DNA of 64,000 nucleotides from Pseudomonas oryzihabitans NBRC 102199 (GTDB taxonomy: Bacteria > Pseudomonadota > Gammaproteobacteria > Pseudomonadales > Pseudomonadaceae), in assembly GCF_000730625.1 (NCBI RefSeq), contig NZ_BBIT01000019.1, positions 124,001 through 188,000 on the forward strand, given 5' to 3'. Below the pieces are notes generated by a model, which had not been told where the DNA came from, made no database searches, and saw only the letters and a program-made list of their open reading frames with translations. Positions 44,170 to 53,888 of this stretch are shown here, piece by piece (positions within the stretch are counted from its first letter, which is position 1; every line of letters starts with the position of its first letter). The position numbers and the translations under genes were made by a program.

Positions 44170-47100
44170 CTAGGCCTCCACCAGACTCCACTGCTTGTTC
44201 AATCGCTTGTCCGACACCGGCATCCGCGTGCCCAGCTGCTGGGCCCAGAGGGATACGCGGTATTCCTCCAGCATCCAGCGATAGAGCTCCAGATTGGCGT
44301 CGCGCTTGCCCTCCTGGCCATGCTTGGCGGCGCGGGCGCGATACTGCTCCCAGAGCCCGGCCAGCTCCCCGCTCCAGACGCGATCGCGCTGCACCTGGCT
44401 GCCGAGCTTGTCGAAGCGCTGCTCGATGGCCTTCAGATAGCGCGGATACTCCTTGAGCCATTCCAGCGGCGTATCCCGGACGAAACCGGGATAGACCAGG
44501 CTGGACAGTTGCGCCTTGATGTCGTTCAGCGCCACCGCCTGGGCCAGGTCGATGCGACCCTTGAATTTCTTCTGCAGGCCATGCCAGAGCTTGAGGATTT
44601 CCAGGGTCAGGCGCGCGATCCGTTCGGCCTGCTCGGTCCAGCCGCCCTTGCGCCGCTCGGCCAGTGAAGCCAGGCCGGCGCCATCGCGGGGCAGCTCGGC
44701 GTCGTCGGCAAGGATGGCCGCGTCCAGGCTGGCCAGCAGGATGTCTTCCACCAGGGCTTCCGGCCGACCCAGTTCGCGGTGCAGCAGGCCCAGTTCGGTG
44801 AGGCCGGGCAGCTTGCCGCGCAGGAACTTGGCCTGCTCCGCCAGTTGCTGCAGCAGCAGTCGCTGCAGGGCGCGGCGATGCTGGTAGCGCGCTTCGGCCT
44901 GGGTGGCGAAGCGGCCTTCGCGCACCGTGCCCTGCTCGTCCACCAGCGCCGGATAGACCGTCATGGAAAGGCCGGCCACCTGCTGCTGGGTCTTGGCCGC
45001 GACTTCGGCGAAGGCCTTGGCCTCCACCGGGCGCTGCTCCTGGCGTTTCTGGGTCGGCAGGGCCAGAGCCGCCTGGCTCTCCTGGGCGAAGCGCGCCGTC
45101 ACCTCGGCCAGGTCGCGGCCTTCGCCCAGCGGCTTGCCCTGGGCATCGACGACTTCCAGGTTCATACGCAGATGGGGATCGAGACCCGCCTCGGCTTCCG
45201 GCCAGGCCTCGTCGGGAATACGGGCGCCGGTCATGCGCTGCAATTCGCGCCCCAGGGCCTCGTGCAGCGAGCCCTCGCCGAAGGGGATCTTGTCCAACGC
45301 CGCGCGAACGAAATCCGGCACCGGGACGAAGTTCTTGCGCAGCGCCTTGGGCAGGTTGCGCACCAGGGCCACGCAGCGATCGTAGAGCAATCCCGGCACC
45401 AGCCAGTCGAGGCGCTGCGGCGGCAGCTGCGGCAACAGCGGCGCCGGCACCCGCAGGGTGACGCCATCGCGCGGATGGGTCGGGTCGAATTCGTAGGACA
45501 GCGGCAGAATCAGCTCGCCCAGGCGCAGGGTGTCCGGATACTGGGCAGCGGTCACCTCGCTGGCTTCGCGGGCGAGGACGTCTTCCTCGCGCATGATCAG
45601 CAGGTCGGGCTGCCTGGCGCTCTCGCGGCGGTACCAGCTGTCGAAGGTGGCGGTCTGGTAGACGTCCGCCGGCAGACGCGCAGCATAGTAGTCGAACAGC
45701 GTTTCCTCATCGGCGAGGATGTCGCGGCGGCGGGCCTTGGCTTCCAGTTCGTCCAGCCGCTCCAGCAGCGCCCGATTGGCGGCCAGGCACTTGGCGCGGC
45801 TGTTGATCTCGCCGCGTACCAGGCCTTCGCGGATGAACAGCTCGCGGGCGGCAGGCGGATCTATGGGGCCGAAGTGCACCGGGCGGCGGCCGACCACGAT
45901 CAGGCCATAGAGCGTAACCTGCTCATAGGCCACCACCTGGCCGCGCTTCTTCTCCCAGTGGGGCTCCAGGTGCGTCTTCTTGACCAAGTGGCCCGCCACC
46001 GGCTCGATCCAGTCCGGTTCGATCTTGGCCACCATACGGGCGAACAGCTTGGTGGTCTCCACCAGCTCCGCGGCCATGATCCAGTTGGGTTTCTTGCGGC
46101 CGATGACGCTGCTGGGATGGATCCAGAAGCGCCGCTGGCGCGCGCCCAGGTAGTCGCCGTCTTCGCTCTTCTGGCCGATCTGGCTGAGCAGGCCGGCGAG
46201 AATGGCCTTGTGCAGCGCCGCATAGCCACGGGCGCGTACCGCCGCCTCGCTGGCTTCGGCCTGTTGCTGGGCCTTGGCGTTGACGTGCTTGTCGGTGGTC
46301 GGCGCAGGTCGGTTGCCGACTTCCGCCGGTGCCGGCGCCGGACTGTCGGCCTTGCGCGCCTGGAGCCCCAGTTCGCGGCACAGCAGGGTCAGCTGGCGAT
46401 GGGCATCGCGCCACTCGCGCAGCCGCAGGTAGTTGAGGAAGTGCTTGCGGCACCAGCTGCGCAGGGCGTTGGAGCCTAGCGCCTGGCGCTGCTCTTCGAA
46501 ACCGTGCCAGAGATTGACCAGGGCGGCGAAGTCCGAATCCGGGTCCTTCCACTGGGCATGGGCCTGATCGGCCTGGGTCTGGCGGTCGGCGGGGCGCTCG
46601 CGCGGGTCCTGCACCGACAGGGCGCTGGTGACGATCAGCACCTCGGCGAGGCTGCCCTGCTCGGTCGCTTCGAGCAGCATGCGGCCGAGGCGCGGATCGA
46701 CGGGCAGACGCGCCAGTTGGCGCCCCAGGGGCAGCAGGCGCCCCTCGACGTCCACCGCCGAGAGTTCCTGCAACAGGGTGAAGCCGTCCTTGATCGCCTT
46801 GCCATCCGGCGGCTCGATAAAGGGGAAGTCTTCGATGCGACCCAGGCGCAGATGCAGCATCTGCAGGATCACCGCCGCCAGGTTGGTGCGCAGGATCTCC
46901 GGATCGGTAAAGGTCGGTCGACCAAGGAAATCCTCTTCGCTGTAGAGGCGGATGCAGATGCCCGGCTCGACCCGGCCGCAGCGGCCCTTGCGCTGGTTGG
47001 CGCTGGCCTGGGAGATGGCTTCGATGGGCAGGCGCTGGACCTTGGCTCTATAGCTGTAGCGACTGATGCGCGCGGTGCCGCTGTCGATCACGTAGCGGAT

Positions 47101-48195
47101 GCCGGGCACGGTCAGCGAGGTCTCGGCGACGTTGGTCGCCAGCACGATCTTGCGCCCCGGACGCGGCTGGAAGATCTTCTGCTGCTCGGCCGGCGTCAGG
47201 CGCGCATAGAGCGGCAGCACCTCGGTGAATTTCAGCTGGGCCTTGCGCAGGACCTCGGCGCAGTCGCGGATCTCGCGCTCGCCGGGCAGGAACACCAGGA
47301 CATCGCCCGGACGCTGACCGACGCTGCGCTCATGGGCCTCGATCTCGTCCAGTGCCTGGAGGATGCCCTGGTCCACCGAGAGATCGTCCACCAGGCGCTC
47401 GCCGTCTTCGTCCACCTCGGCGCTGAGGGGGCGATACCAGGTCTCCACCGGATAGGTCCGCCCGGACACCTCGACGATGGGCGCGCCGTCGAAGTGCCGG
47501 GAGAAGCGCTCCAGGTCGATGGTGGCCGAGGTGATGATCAGCTTGAGATCGGGGCGACGCGGCAGCAGGGTCTTGAGAAAGCCCAGCAGGAAGTCGATGT
47601 TGAGACTGCGCTCGTGGGCCTCGTCGACGATGATGGTGTCGTAGCGTTCGAGAAAGCGGTCGTGCTGGGTCTCGGCCAGCAGGATGCCGTCGGTCATCAG
47701 CTTGATCAGGGTGGCATCGGTGCTCTGATCCTCGAACCGCACCTGATAGCCAACCAGTTCGCCCAGCGGCGAACCCAGTTCCTCCGCCACCCGGGCGCCC
47801 ACGCTGCGCGCCGCCAGCCGGCGCGGCTGGGTGTGGCCGATCAGCCCCTGCACACCCCTGCCCAATTCCAGACAGATCTTGGGCAGCTGGGTGGTCTTGC
47901 CCGAACCGGTCTCACCGGCGATCACCACCACCTGGTGGCCGGCGATGGCGCGCTTGATCTCCTCGCGCTTGGCGGCGATCGGCAGGGCGTCGTCGTAACG
48001 GATGGTCGGCACGCTGGCGCGCCGCGCCTCGACCTTGGCGCAGGACGCCTGGAAACGCTCCAGCCACTGGGCTTCGCGGGCCGGATCAGGCTGTTTCTGC
48101 AGGGCCTGGAGCTGGCGCCTCAGGCGATGGCGATCGGCGTTGAAGGCCTGATCCAGGTTGGCGGCGAGACGGGCAACGGAGGGGGTATCGGTCAT
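44170..48195 (-). CDS. hrpA: ATP-dependent RNA helicase HrpA
   Basis: 1341 residues, typical HrpA length. DEAH-box motifs: Walker A AGETGSGKTTQ (~92-102), DEAHERS (~191-197), SAT in ITSATID, and motif VI QRKGRCGR (~408-415). HA2/OB-fold regions follow, and a long C-terminal DUF3418 region (~740-1340) distinguishes HrpA from HrpB. It unwinds RNA and is linked to mRNA processing and ribosome rescue in E. coli. Followed by the Mut7-C gene. Confidence 0.95.
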   Translation of the reverse strand: MTDTPSVARLAANLDQAFNADRHRLRRQLQALQKQPDPAREAQWLERFQASCAKVEARRASVPTIRYDDALPIAAKREEIKRAIAGHQVVVIAGETGSGKTTQLPKICLELGRGVQGLIGHTQPRRLAARSVGARVAEELGSPLGELVGYQVRFEDQSTDATLIKLMTDGILLAETQHDRFLERYDTIIVDEAHERSLNIDFLLGFLKTLLPRRPDLKLIITSATIDLERFSRHFDGAPIVEVSGRTYPVETWYRPLSAEVDEDGERLVDDLSVDQGILQALDEIEAHERSVGQRPGDVLVFLPGEREIRDCAEVLRKAQLKFTEVLPLYARLTPAEQQKIFQPRPGRKIVLATNVAETSLTVPGIRYVIDSGTARISRYSYRAKVQRLPIEAISQASANQRKGRCGRVEPGICIRLYSEEDFLGRPTFTDPEILRTNLAAVILQMLHLRLGRIEDFPFIEPPDGKAIKDGFTLLQELSAVDVEGRLLPLGRQLARLPVDPRLGRMLLEATEQGSLAEVLIVTSALSVQDPRERPADRQTQADQAHAQWKDPDSDFAALVNLWHGFEEQRQALGSNALRSWCRKHFLNYLRLREWRDAHRQLTLLCRELGLQARKADSPAPAPAEVGNRPAPTTDKHVNAKAQQQAEASEAAVRARGYAALHKAILAGLLSQIGQKSEDGDYLGARQRRFWIHPSSVIGRKKPNWIMAAELVETTKLFARMVAKIEPDWIEPVAGHLVKKTHLEPHWEKKRGQVVAYEQVTLYGLIVVGRRPVHFGPIDPPAARELFIREGLVRGEINSRAKCLAANRALLERLDELEAKARRRDILADEETLFDYYAARLPADVYQTATFDSWYRRESARQPDLLIMREEDVLAREASEVTAAQYPDTLRLGELILPLSYEFDPTHPRDGVTLRVPAPLLPQLPPQRLDWLVPGLLYDRCVALVRNLPKALRKNFVPVPDFVRAALDKIPFGEGSLHEALGRELQRMTGARIPDEAWPEAEAGLDPHLRMNLEVVDAQGKPLGEGRDLAEVTARFAQESQAALALPTQKRQEQRPVEAKAFAEVAAKTQQQVAGLSMTVYPALVDEQGTVREGRFATQAEARYQHRRALQRLLLQQLAEQAKFLRGKLPGLTELGLLHRELGRPEALVEDILLASLDAAILADDAELPRDGAGLASLAERRKGGWTEQAERIARLTLEILKLWHGLQKKFKGRIDLAQAVALNDIKAQLSSLVYPGFVRDTPLEWLKEYPRYLKAIEQRFDKLGSQVQRDRVWSGELAGLWEQYRARAAKHGQEGKRDANLELYRWMLEEYRVSLWAQQLGTRMPVSDKRLNKQWSLVEA

Positions 48196-48284
48196 GAAAC
48201 TCTTTCGACGGCGGTCGGTTGGACCGGTAAGTGTAAAAGAGTTGGGGGGTGCGGCGGGGCTTTACAAGAACGGCGGGCGGAAAA

Positions 48285-48313
48285 CCGCTGCGCGGCCGGA
48301 CGGCGCGCAGCGG
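48285..48313 (-). terminator. Terminator of the SGNH-like gene
   Basis: Minus strand: 10-bp stem CCGCTGCGCG/CGCGCAGCGG with a 9-base loop, followed by TTTTCC. It lies just after the stop at 48324 and before the hrpA promoter region. Confidence 0.75.
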
Positions 48314-48323
48314 CGGAACGGAC

Positions 48324-49103
48324 TCAGCGCTTGGCCTGGACGCTGGCTACGTTCAGCTTGGCCGGCGGCGTGCGCAGGGCCATGTCCAGCGACTGTAGGG
48401 CCTTCCAGGCGTCCTGTTGCAGATCGGCGGGATCGGCGTGATCGAACTTGATCTTTTCGCCGGCGGCCGGCAGCGGCGGACGGGTGCCGTAGATCAGCGC
48501 ATAGAAGACCGAGGCGGTCAGGTAGGTACCGGTAAAGGACGGGTGGCTGCCGTCGGGCAGGAACAGACCCGGTTGCGGCTGATCGGCCAGGGCCTTCTGC
48601 CAGGCCTGGCCCACCGGGGCCAGCAGCGCGCCGGTTTCCTTGGCCAGGGGGGTGTAGACGCTGTCCAGCTGCGCCTGCATGGTCGGGTTGTTCTGCCGGG
48701 CCCAGGTCAGGTAGAGGATCGGCTGGGCACCGTCCTTGCGCGCCAGGTCGGCGATCAGGCGCACGTACTGACGGGTCAGGTCCGGATTCTTCACCGGCAT
48801 CATGCTGTGGTCCTGGATCACCACGTAGTCGTAGTTGGCCTTGGCCAGCTCGTCCTGCACGTCGTGGCGCTTCCAGTGTTCCTCGAGGCTGGCGCCGCTG
48901 AAGGTCACATGCTTGACGTCCAGCGGGCGCGACTGACCGGCGTCGACGGACATTTGACGGACCATAGCCGGCAGATCGTTGACGAAGGTGTAGCTGTTGC
49001 CCACGAACAGGACGCGGATGGGTTCACCGGCCTGGACCTGACCGAGCACGCTGGAGCCCAGCAGGAAGAGGCCCAGCACGGCCTGGCGTACGCTAATTCG
49101 CAT
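48324..49103 (-). CDS. Secreted SGNH-hydrolase-like protein
   Basis: 259 residues with a signal peptide (MRISVRQAVLGLFLLGSSVL, cleavage near VQAGE). Block I reads FVGNSYTF (S as nucleophile, GNS instead of GDS), a block III-like position is LTWARQNNP, and the C-terminal catalytic pair is DGSHPSFTG (D..H). It probably cleaves an ester in the periplasm or outside. The substrate is unknown. TTGAGGA ribosome site. The PAO1 gene between the helicase and fadD genes (PA3298) may correspond, from memory. Confidence 0.78.
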   Translation of the reverse strand: MRISVRQAVLGLFLLGSSVLGQVQAGEPIRVLFVGNSYTFVNDLPAMVRQMSVDAGQSRPLDVKHVTFSGASLEEHWKRHDVQDELAKANYDYVVIQDHSMMPVKNPDLTRQYVRLIADLARKDGAQPILYLTWARQNNPTMQAQLDSVYTPLAKETGALLAPVGQAWQKALADQPQPGLFLPDGSHPSFTGTYLTASVFYALIYGTRPPLPAAGEKIKFDHADPADLQQDAWKALQSLDMALRTPPAKLNVASVQAKR

Positions 49104-49255
49104 GGTGTGTCCTCAAGGAAAGAGGTCGGAGAGGTGACGGCAAAATGCCGCCTGCGGTTTATACCCGAACCTCTTGCGAAAACCATGCTTGGAAACCGGT
49201 GGCACCGCTACCAGTCGACGAGAGGTAGCGGCGCGGGGGACATAGTGAAGTCCTG

Positions 49256-50935
49256 TTACGCCTTCTTGAGTTCGGCGTCACGCAGTTCGCGACGCAGGAT
49301 CTTGCCGACGTTGGTGGTCGGCAGGCTGTCGCGGAATTCCACCAGCTTGGGTCGCTTGTAGCCGGTGACGTTGTCGTGCATGTGCTTGAGCACCTGCTCG
49401 GTGGTGAGGGACGCACCGGGCTTGGGCACCACGAACACCTTGATCTTCTCCCCCGCCACCTCGTCGGGGATACCGATGGCGGCGCACTGCAGCACCCCGG
49501 GCAACTGGGAGAGTACCTCTTCCAGCTCGTTGGGATAGACGTTGAAGCCGGACACCAGGATCATGTCCTTCTTGCGATCGACGATCCGCAGATAGCCATC
49601 CGGCTCGATCACGGCGATGTCGCCGGTGCGCAGCCAGCCTTCGGCGTCCAGCACCTCGGCGGTGGCCTCGGGACGCAGCCAGTAGCCCTTCATGACCTGG
49701 GGGCCCTTGACGCACAGTTCGCCAGGGGTATCGAAGCTCTGGGCAACGCCATCGGCATCCACCACCTTGCAGTCGGTGCCTGGCACCGGCACGCCGATGG
49801 TGCCCAGCCGGCGCCGCTCCAGCGGATTGAAGCTCACCACCGGACTGGTCTCGGTCATGCCGTAGCCTTCGCAGATGCCGCAGCCGGTCACCTCTTCCCA
49901 GCGCAGAGCCACGGATTGCTGCAGCGCCATGCCACCGGAAAAGGTCACCTTGAGCTGGGAGAAATCCAGCTGGCGGAAATCCTCGTTGTTGCACAGGGCG
50001 GCGAACAGGGTGTTGAGGCCGACGAAGCCGTTGAAGCGCCACTGCCGCAGTTCCTTGACCAGCGCCGGCAGGTCGCGCGGATTGGTGATCAGGACGTTGT
50101 GGTTGCCCTGGATCAGCATGGCCATGCAGTGAATGGTGAAGGCATAGATGTGATAGAGCGGCAGCGGCGCGATCATCACCTGGGCGCCGCCGCCCAGGTA
50201 TTTGGTCATCAGCACCTGGCACTGCAGCATGTTGGCCACCAGATTGCGGTGGGTCAGCATGGCGCCCTTGGCGATGCCAGTGGTGCCGCCGGTGTACTGC
50301 AGCACGGCGACGTCCTCGGCCGCCGGGTCGGCGTCGATGAAATCGACGTGCTCGCCCTTGGTCATGGCATCGACGAAGCGGATGGAATGGGGAATGCGAT
50401 AGGCCGGCACCATCTTCTTGACGTGGCGGACCACGGCGTTGACCAGCAGGCGCTTGAAGGTCGGCAGCAGGTCGCCGACCTCGGTGATGATGACGTGCCG
50501 GATGTCGGTCTGCGGCAGCACCTGTTCGGCCAGGTGCGCCATGTTGGCCAGGCAGACCAGCGCCCGGGCGCCGGAATCCTTGAACTGGTGCTGCATCTCG
50601 CGGGCGGTGTACAGCGGGTTGGTGTTGACCACCACCAGGCCGGCGCGCATGGCGCCAAAGACCACCACCGGATACTGCAGCACATTGGGCATCTGCACGG
50701 CGATGCGATCGCCGGGTTGCAGGTCGGTATGCTTTTGCAGGTAGGCGGCGAACTGACCGGACAGCTCATAGAGTTCGCGGTAGCTCAGGGTGCGGCCCAG
50801 GTTGCTGAACGCCGGGCGCTCTGCATAGGTCTGGCAGGCCTCGCGGAATACCGCCAGGACGTTGCGATAACGGTCCAGGTCTATGTCTGTCTGGATGCCC
50901 TCGGGATATTTGTCACTCCAGAAATTCGGCATCAT
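49256..50935 (-). CDS. fadD: Long-chain fatty-acid-CoA ligase FadD
   Basis: 559 residues. AMP-forming acyl-CoA synthetase: P-loop YTGGTTGIAKGAML (~210-223), GYGMTETSP (~354-362), FadD signature region GWLRTGDIAVI and DRKKDMILVSGFNVYP, and the adenylation Lys near VGKILRRELRD. It activates fatty acids for beta-oxidation at the inner membrane. The start is MMPNFW at 50935 or one codon later; an in-frame extension to 51058 runs through promoter sequence and has poor composition. Only one fadD copy lies here, unlike the tandem pair in PAO1 (memory). Confidence 0.94.
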   Translation of the reverse strand: MMPNFWSDKYPEGIQTDIDLDRYRNVLAVFREACQTYAERPAFSNLGRTLSYRELYELSGQFAAYLQKHTDLQPGDRIAVQMPNVLQYPVVVFGAMRAGLVVVNTNPLYTAREMQHQFKDSGARALVCLANMAHLAEQVLPQTDIRHVIITEVGDLLPTFKRLLVNAVVRHVKKMVPAYRIPHSIRFVDAMTKGEHVDFIDADPAAEDVAVLQYTGGTTGIAKGAMLTHRNLVANMLQCQVLMTKYLGGGAQVMIAPLPLYHIYAFTIHCMAMLIQGNHNVLITNPRDLPALVKELRQWRFNGFVGLNTLFAALCNNEDFRQLDFSQLKVTFSGGMALQQSVALRWEEVTGCGICEGYGMTETSPVVSFNPLERRRLGTIGVPVPGTDCKVVDADGVAQSFDTPGELCVKGPQVMKGYWLRPEATAEVLDAEGWLRTGDIAVIEPDGYLRIVDRKKDMILVSGFNVYPNELEEVLSQLPGVLQCAAIGIPDEVAGEKIKVFVVPKPGASLTTEQVLKHMHDNVTGYKRPKLVEFRDSLPTTNVGKILRRELRDAELKKA

Positions 50936-51194
50936 GCAGCCCGCTCCCGCTCTATGGTTATTGTTCGTTGGAGTGCCGTGATCAGCGCTGAACCGGCCCT
51001 GCGAGCCTAGCAGCTTTGCCCTGCCCGCAACAGCATCAATATCCGCCCTGAACGTCACCTAATGACCAGATGGTCACTTATGGTCACCTTCTCTCGGGGC
51101 TTTTCCGGGCGTCGATTAGCCTCGGGCGGCGAGCCTGGGTAGAATGCCCGGCTTCGCGGCGTCCGCCGCCTTGTCACAGCTGCCGGAGCGCGTC
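50936..51194. promoter_or_regulatory. Divergent fadD / hydratase regulatory region
   Basis: 259 bases between the two genes. At 51063-51076 lies a perfect palindrome TGACCA-GA-TGGTCA, and a third half-site TGGTCAC begins at 51081, ten bases after the previous one, on the same helix face. GTCACC also occurs just left, at about 51054-51059. A regulator of both genes (for example TetR- or GntR-type fatty-acid sensor) could bind here; it does not fit the PsrA consensus I know. Confidence 0.5.
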
Positions 51195-51665
51195 ATGAGC
51201 CTGACCGAAAACATCCCTTATGAAGCCCTCGAGATCGGCCAGACGGTGACCGTGACCCGCACCATCGAGCAGCGCGATGTGCTGCTGTTCGCCGCCCTCT
51301 CCGGGGACTGCAACCCGCTGCACCTGGACGCCGAATTCGCCGCCAAGACGCTGTTTCGCGAGCCCATCGCCCACGGCATGCTCAGTGGCGCCCTGATCAG
51401 CGCCGCGGTGGCCTGCAACCTGCCGGGCCCGGGCACCCTCTATGTCGACCAGACCATGACCTTCGAAAAGCCGGTCAAGCTGGGCGATACCCTGACGGTG
51501 GAAATCGAGGTGCTGGAAAAGCTGCCGAAGTTTCGCGTGAACCTGGCCACCCGGGTGTTCAACCAGCACGGCGACAAGGTCGTCGACGGGGTCGCCAAGG
51601 TGGTCGCCCCGCGCAAGCCGGTGCAGGTGCAGCAGGTCGAACTGCCCCCCGTCACCGTCGGCTGA
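51195..51665 (+). CDS. MaoC-like (R)-specific enoyl-CoA hydratase (PhaJ type)
   Basis: 156 residues of the hot-dog fold. The hydratase signature is AALSGDCNPLHLD (~34-46; catalytic D and H), followed by PIAHGMLSGAL. It forms (R)-3-hydroxyacyl-CoA from enoyl-CoA, linking beta-oxidation to polyhydroxyalkanoate or related pathways. The ATG at 51195 has GGAG 8 bases upstream. Divergent from fadD, which supports a fatty-acid role. No pha synthase gene is in the window. Confidence 0.88.
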   Translation: MSLTENIPYEALEIGQTVTVTRTIEQRDVLLFAALSGDCNPLHLDAEFAAKTLFREPIAHGMLSGALISAAVACNLPGPGTLYVDQTMTFEKPVKLGDTLTVEIEVLEKLPKFRVNLATRVFNQHGDKVVDGVAKVVAPRKPVQVQQVELPPVTVG

Positions 51666-51680
51666 GTCGCCCTCCCCGCC

Positions 51681-52256
51681 TCAACTCAGATCGGCCAGGC
51701 CTCGCTGCAGCGGGGCCTGCAGACTGAAGTCGCTGAACGCCACCTCCATGCCACCCCGCTCCGGGGTGCCACAGACCGGGCCGACCCGGTACTCGGCGGC
51801 GACGGGCAGGCTGGCCAGGCGCAGCAGCGGCCAGCGCTGACCGTCGAGCGAGGCCTGGACCCGCAGGGTGCCCTGGGTCAGGGTAATCCTCAGCCACAGC
51901 TCTTCGCGCTCGCCCAGCGGTGCGCCTACGGCCAGATCCGAGCGTCCCAGGGTCAGGACGCTGAGCAATTGCGGGGTATCGTCGAAGTAGCCGATGCCGG
52001 CCCGCAGCCAGTGCTGCTCGTCGATCCGCACCATCAACCCGGCATGGTCGCCCTGGTTCTTGCAGCGCGCCGCCACCCGCAGCTGGGCGGTGAAGCCGCT
52101 GGTGACCCGGGCGCCGAAGAAGTGGCCACTGTGACGCTCGCTGCCGTCGTGGGTGTGGTTCCAGAAGTCACTGTGGCGATCGGTGATGACCCGCAGCCGC
52201 TCGGGCTCGGCCAGCCAGGTTTCGGGCTCGTTGATCCAGTGGCAGATGTCGAACAT
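51681..52256 (-). CDS. DUF1349 family protein (concanavalin-like fold)
   Basis: 191 residues, beta-rich, no signal peptide. Family features: a WNHTHDG site near residue 32, AGLMVRIDEQHWLRAGIGYFD (~75-95, in parts) and the repeated aromatic strands of a laminin-G-like jelly roll. The biochemical role is not known; related yeast proteins are stress-associated. GAGGAG ribosome site. It is the gene after cheB on the same strand, 53 bases on, and may read through from the che operon. Confidence 0.85.
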   Translation of the reverse strand: MFDICHWINEPETWLAEPERLRVITDRHSDFWNHTHDGSERHSGHFFGARVTSGFTAQLRVAARCKNQGDHAGLMVRIDEQHWLRAGIGYFDDTPQLLSVLTLGRSDLAVGAPLGEREELWLRITLTQGTLRVQASLDGQRWPLLRLASLPVAAEYRVGPVCGTPERGGMEVAFSDFSLQAPLQRGLADLS

Positions 52257-52309
52257 GGGGCTCTCCTCGCGTGCTCGCGCTTGGAGTCCCGCCTGCCCCG
52301 CAAGTTCGT

Positions 52310-53380
52310 CTAGACCCCACCTTTGAGGATGGCCGCGGCGAGCTGGTTGAGGCCGATCTCCTGCTCCACCGCACCGAGCTTCATGGCTTCCTTGGGCATG
52401 CCGTAGACCACGCAGCTGTCTTCGTCCTGGCCGAGGGTACGGCCACCGGCCTCGCGCAACTCCTTGAGGCCACGGGCGCCGTCGTCGCCCATGCCGGTCA
52501 TGATGATCCCCAGGGCATTGCTGCCCGCGGCCCGCGCCACCGAGCGGAACAGCACGTCCACCGAGGGGCGATGACGACTGACCGGCGGGCCGTCGACCAC
52601 GTCCACCTGGTACTGGGCACCGCTGCGCTTGAGCAGCATGTGGCGACCGCCCGGCGCGATCAGCACCCGTCCCGGCAGGACCCGATCGCCATGCCGGGCT
52701 TCGCGCACTTCCAGCTCACAGAGGCGATCCAGACGCTCGGCGAAGGCGGCGGTGAAACGCTCGGGCATGTGCTGGACCACCACGATGCCGGGGCAGACCC
52801 GCGGCAGCGAGGTCAGCACCGCTTCCAGGGCCTGGGTGCCGCCGGTGGAGGTGCCCAGGGCGACGATGCGCTCGGTAGTGCGCGCCATGGCCGGGCTGCC
52901 GCCGGACGGCAGGATGGCGTCGGCGCTGAGCTTGGGCGTCGGCACCACCGGCACGCCACGCGGCGCCAGGCGCTTGAGATTGGCCCGAGCGGCGGCCTTG
53001 ACCGCGCTGGTGAGGTCGTCCGAGGCGTCCTTGAGGAATTGCTTGAGGTTGGCCTGGGGCTTGGTGACGATGCTGACCGCCCCGGCGGCCATGGCCTGCA
53101 GGGTGGTGGCGGCGCCCTTCTCGGTCAGGGTCGAGCAGATCACCACCGGGGTCGGGCGCTCGGCCATGATCTTTTTGAGAAAGGTGATGCCGTCCATGCG
53201 CGGCATCTCCACGTCCAGCACGATGACGTCGGGCCACTGCTTGCGCATCTTGTCCTGGGCGAACACCGGGTCAGCAGCGACCCCCAGCACCTCGATGGCC
53301 GGATCCTCCGCGAGACTCTGGGCGAGCACCTGCCGCACCACGGCGGAGTCGTCGACGATAAGGACCTTGATCTTGTTCAT
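52310..53380 (-). CDS. cheB: Chemotaxis response regulator protein-glutamate methylesterase CheB
   Basis: 356 residues. Receiver domain ~1-125 with phospho-Asp in [12 protein letters not shown] (~55). The esterase/deamidase domain (~165-350) has the triad Ser GTSTGG, His VVQHMPERF and Asp GMGDDGARG. It removes methyl groups from receptor glutamates when phosphorylated by CheA. The start overlaps the cheD stop (ATGA). Last gene of the chemosensory operon. Confidence 0.95.
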   Translation of the reverse strand: MNKIKVLIVDDSAVVRQVLAQSLAEDPAIEVLGVAADPVFAQDKMRKQWPDVIVLDVEMPRMDGITFLKKIMAERPTPVVICSTLTEKGAATTLQAMAAGAVSIVTKPQANLKQFLKDASDDLTSAVKAAARANLKRLAPRGVPVVPTPKLSADAILPSGGSPAMARTTERIVALGTSTGGTQALEAVLTSLPRVCPGIVVVQHMPERFTAAFAERLDRLCELEVREARHGDRVLPGRVLIAPGGRHMLLKRSGAQYQVDVVDGPPVSRHRPSVDVLFRSVARAAGSNALGIIMTGMGDDGARGLKELREAGGRTLGQDEDSCVVYGMPKEAMKLGAVEQEIGLNQLAAAILKGGV

Positions 53381-53886
53381 GGAGTAAGTCTCGTAAGCGG
53401 CGGAACATAGGGTAGCTCCACCTGTTGCATGAGCACCCGGCCGTCGACGAGGTCCAGGGACAGTTTGCGATGGCCGGCGCCGCGGACATGGGTCCGCACC
53501 GAATGGATACCGGCCTGGGCCAGCTGCGCCAGCGCCGCCTCGACATTGACGTCGCCGATGTTGCGGACGCGCCCGCGCAGAAGCTGGGGAAACATGTTGC
53601 CACCCCCGTAGAGGTGCACCTGGTAGCCGGAGAGATCACCGCCGTGGCGGGCGATCGCCCCCAGCATCAATTGCAGGGATTCGTCGACATAGTGGCCGTC
53701 GGCGGGCGCGCCGGGAGCGGCGCGCTGGCGCGTGGGCAGCAGCGCATGGGTCATGCCGCCGAGGCGCCGCCGCGGGTGCCAGAAGACAAAGGACACGCAG
53801 GAGCCCAGGATGGTCCGGATCCGCAAATCGCCCTGGCCGAAATACCAGTCGCCAGGACGCAGAAACAGTTCCGGCGCGGCTGCCAT
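53377..53886 (-). CDS. cheD: Chemoreceptor glutamine deamidase CheD
   Basis: 169 residues. The catalytic Cys lies in [12 protein letters not shown] (~28-39), followed by GGMTHALLP with the partner His (~44-52), and the later GGGNMFP region is typical. It deamidates receptor glutamines to glutamates and often interacts with CheC-type phosphatases or CheY. The start ATG at 53886 follows the cheR TAG by two bases with no separate ribosome site, so it depends on translation of cheR. Confidence 0.93.
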   Translation of the reverse strand: MAAAPELFLRPGDWYFGQGDLRIRTILGSCVSFVFWHPRRRLGGMTHALLPTRQRAAPGAPADGHYVDESLQLMLGAIARHGGDLSGYQVHLYGGGNMFPQLLRGRVRNIGDVNVEAALAQLAQAGIHSVRTHVRGAGHRKLSLDLVDGRVLMQQVELPYVPPLTRLTP

Positions 53887-53888
53887 GG

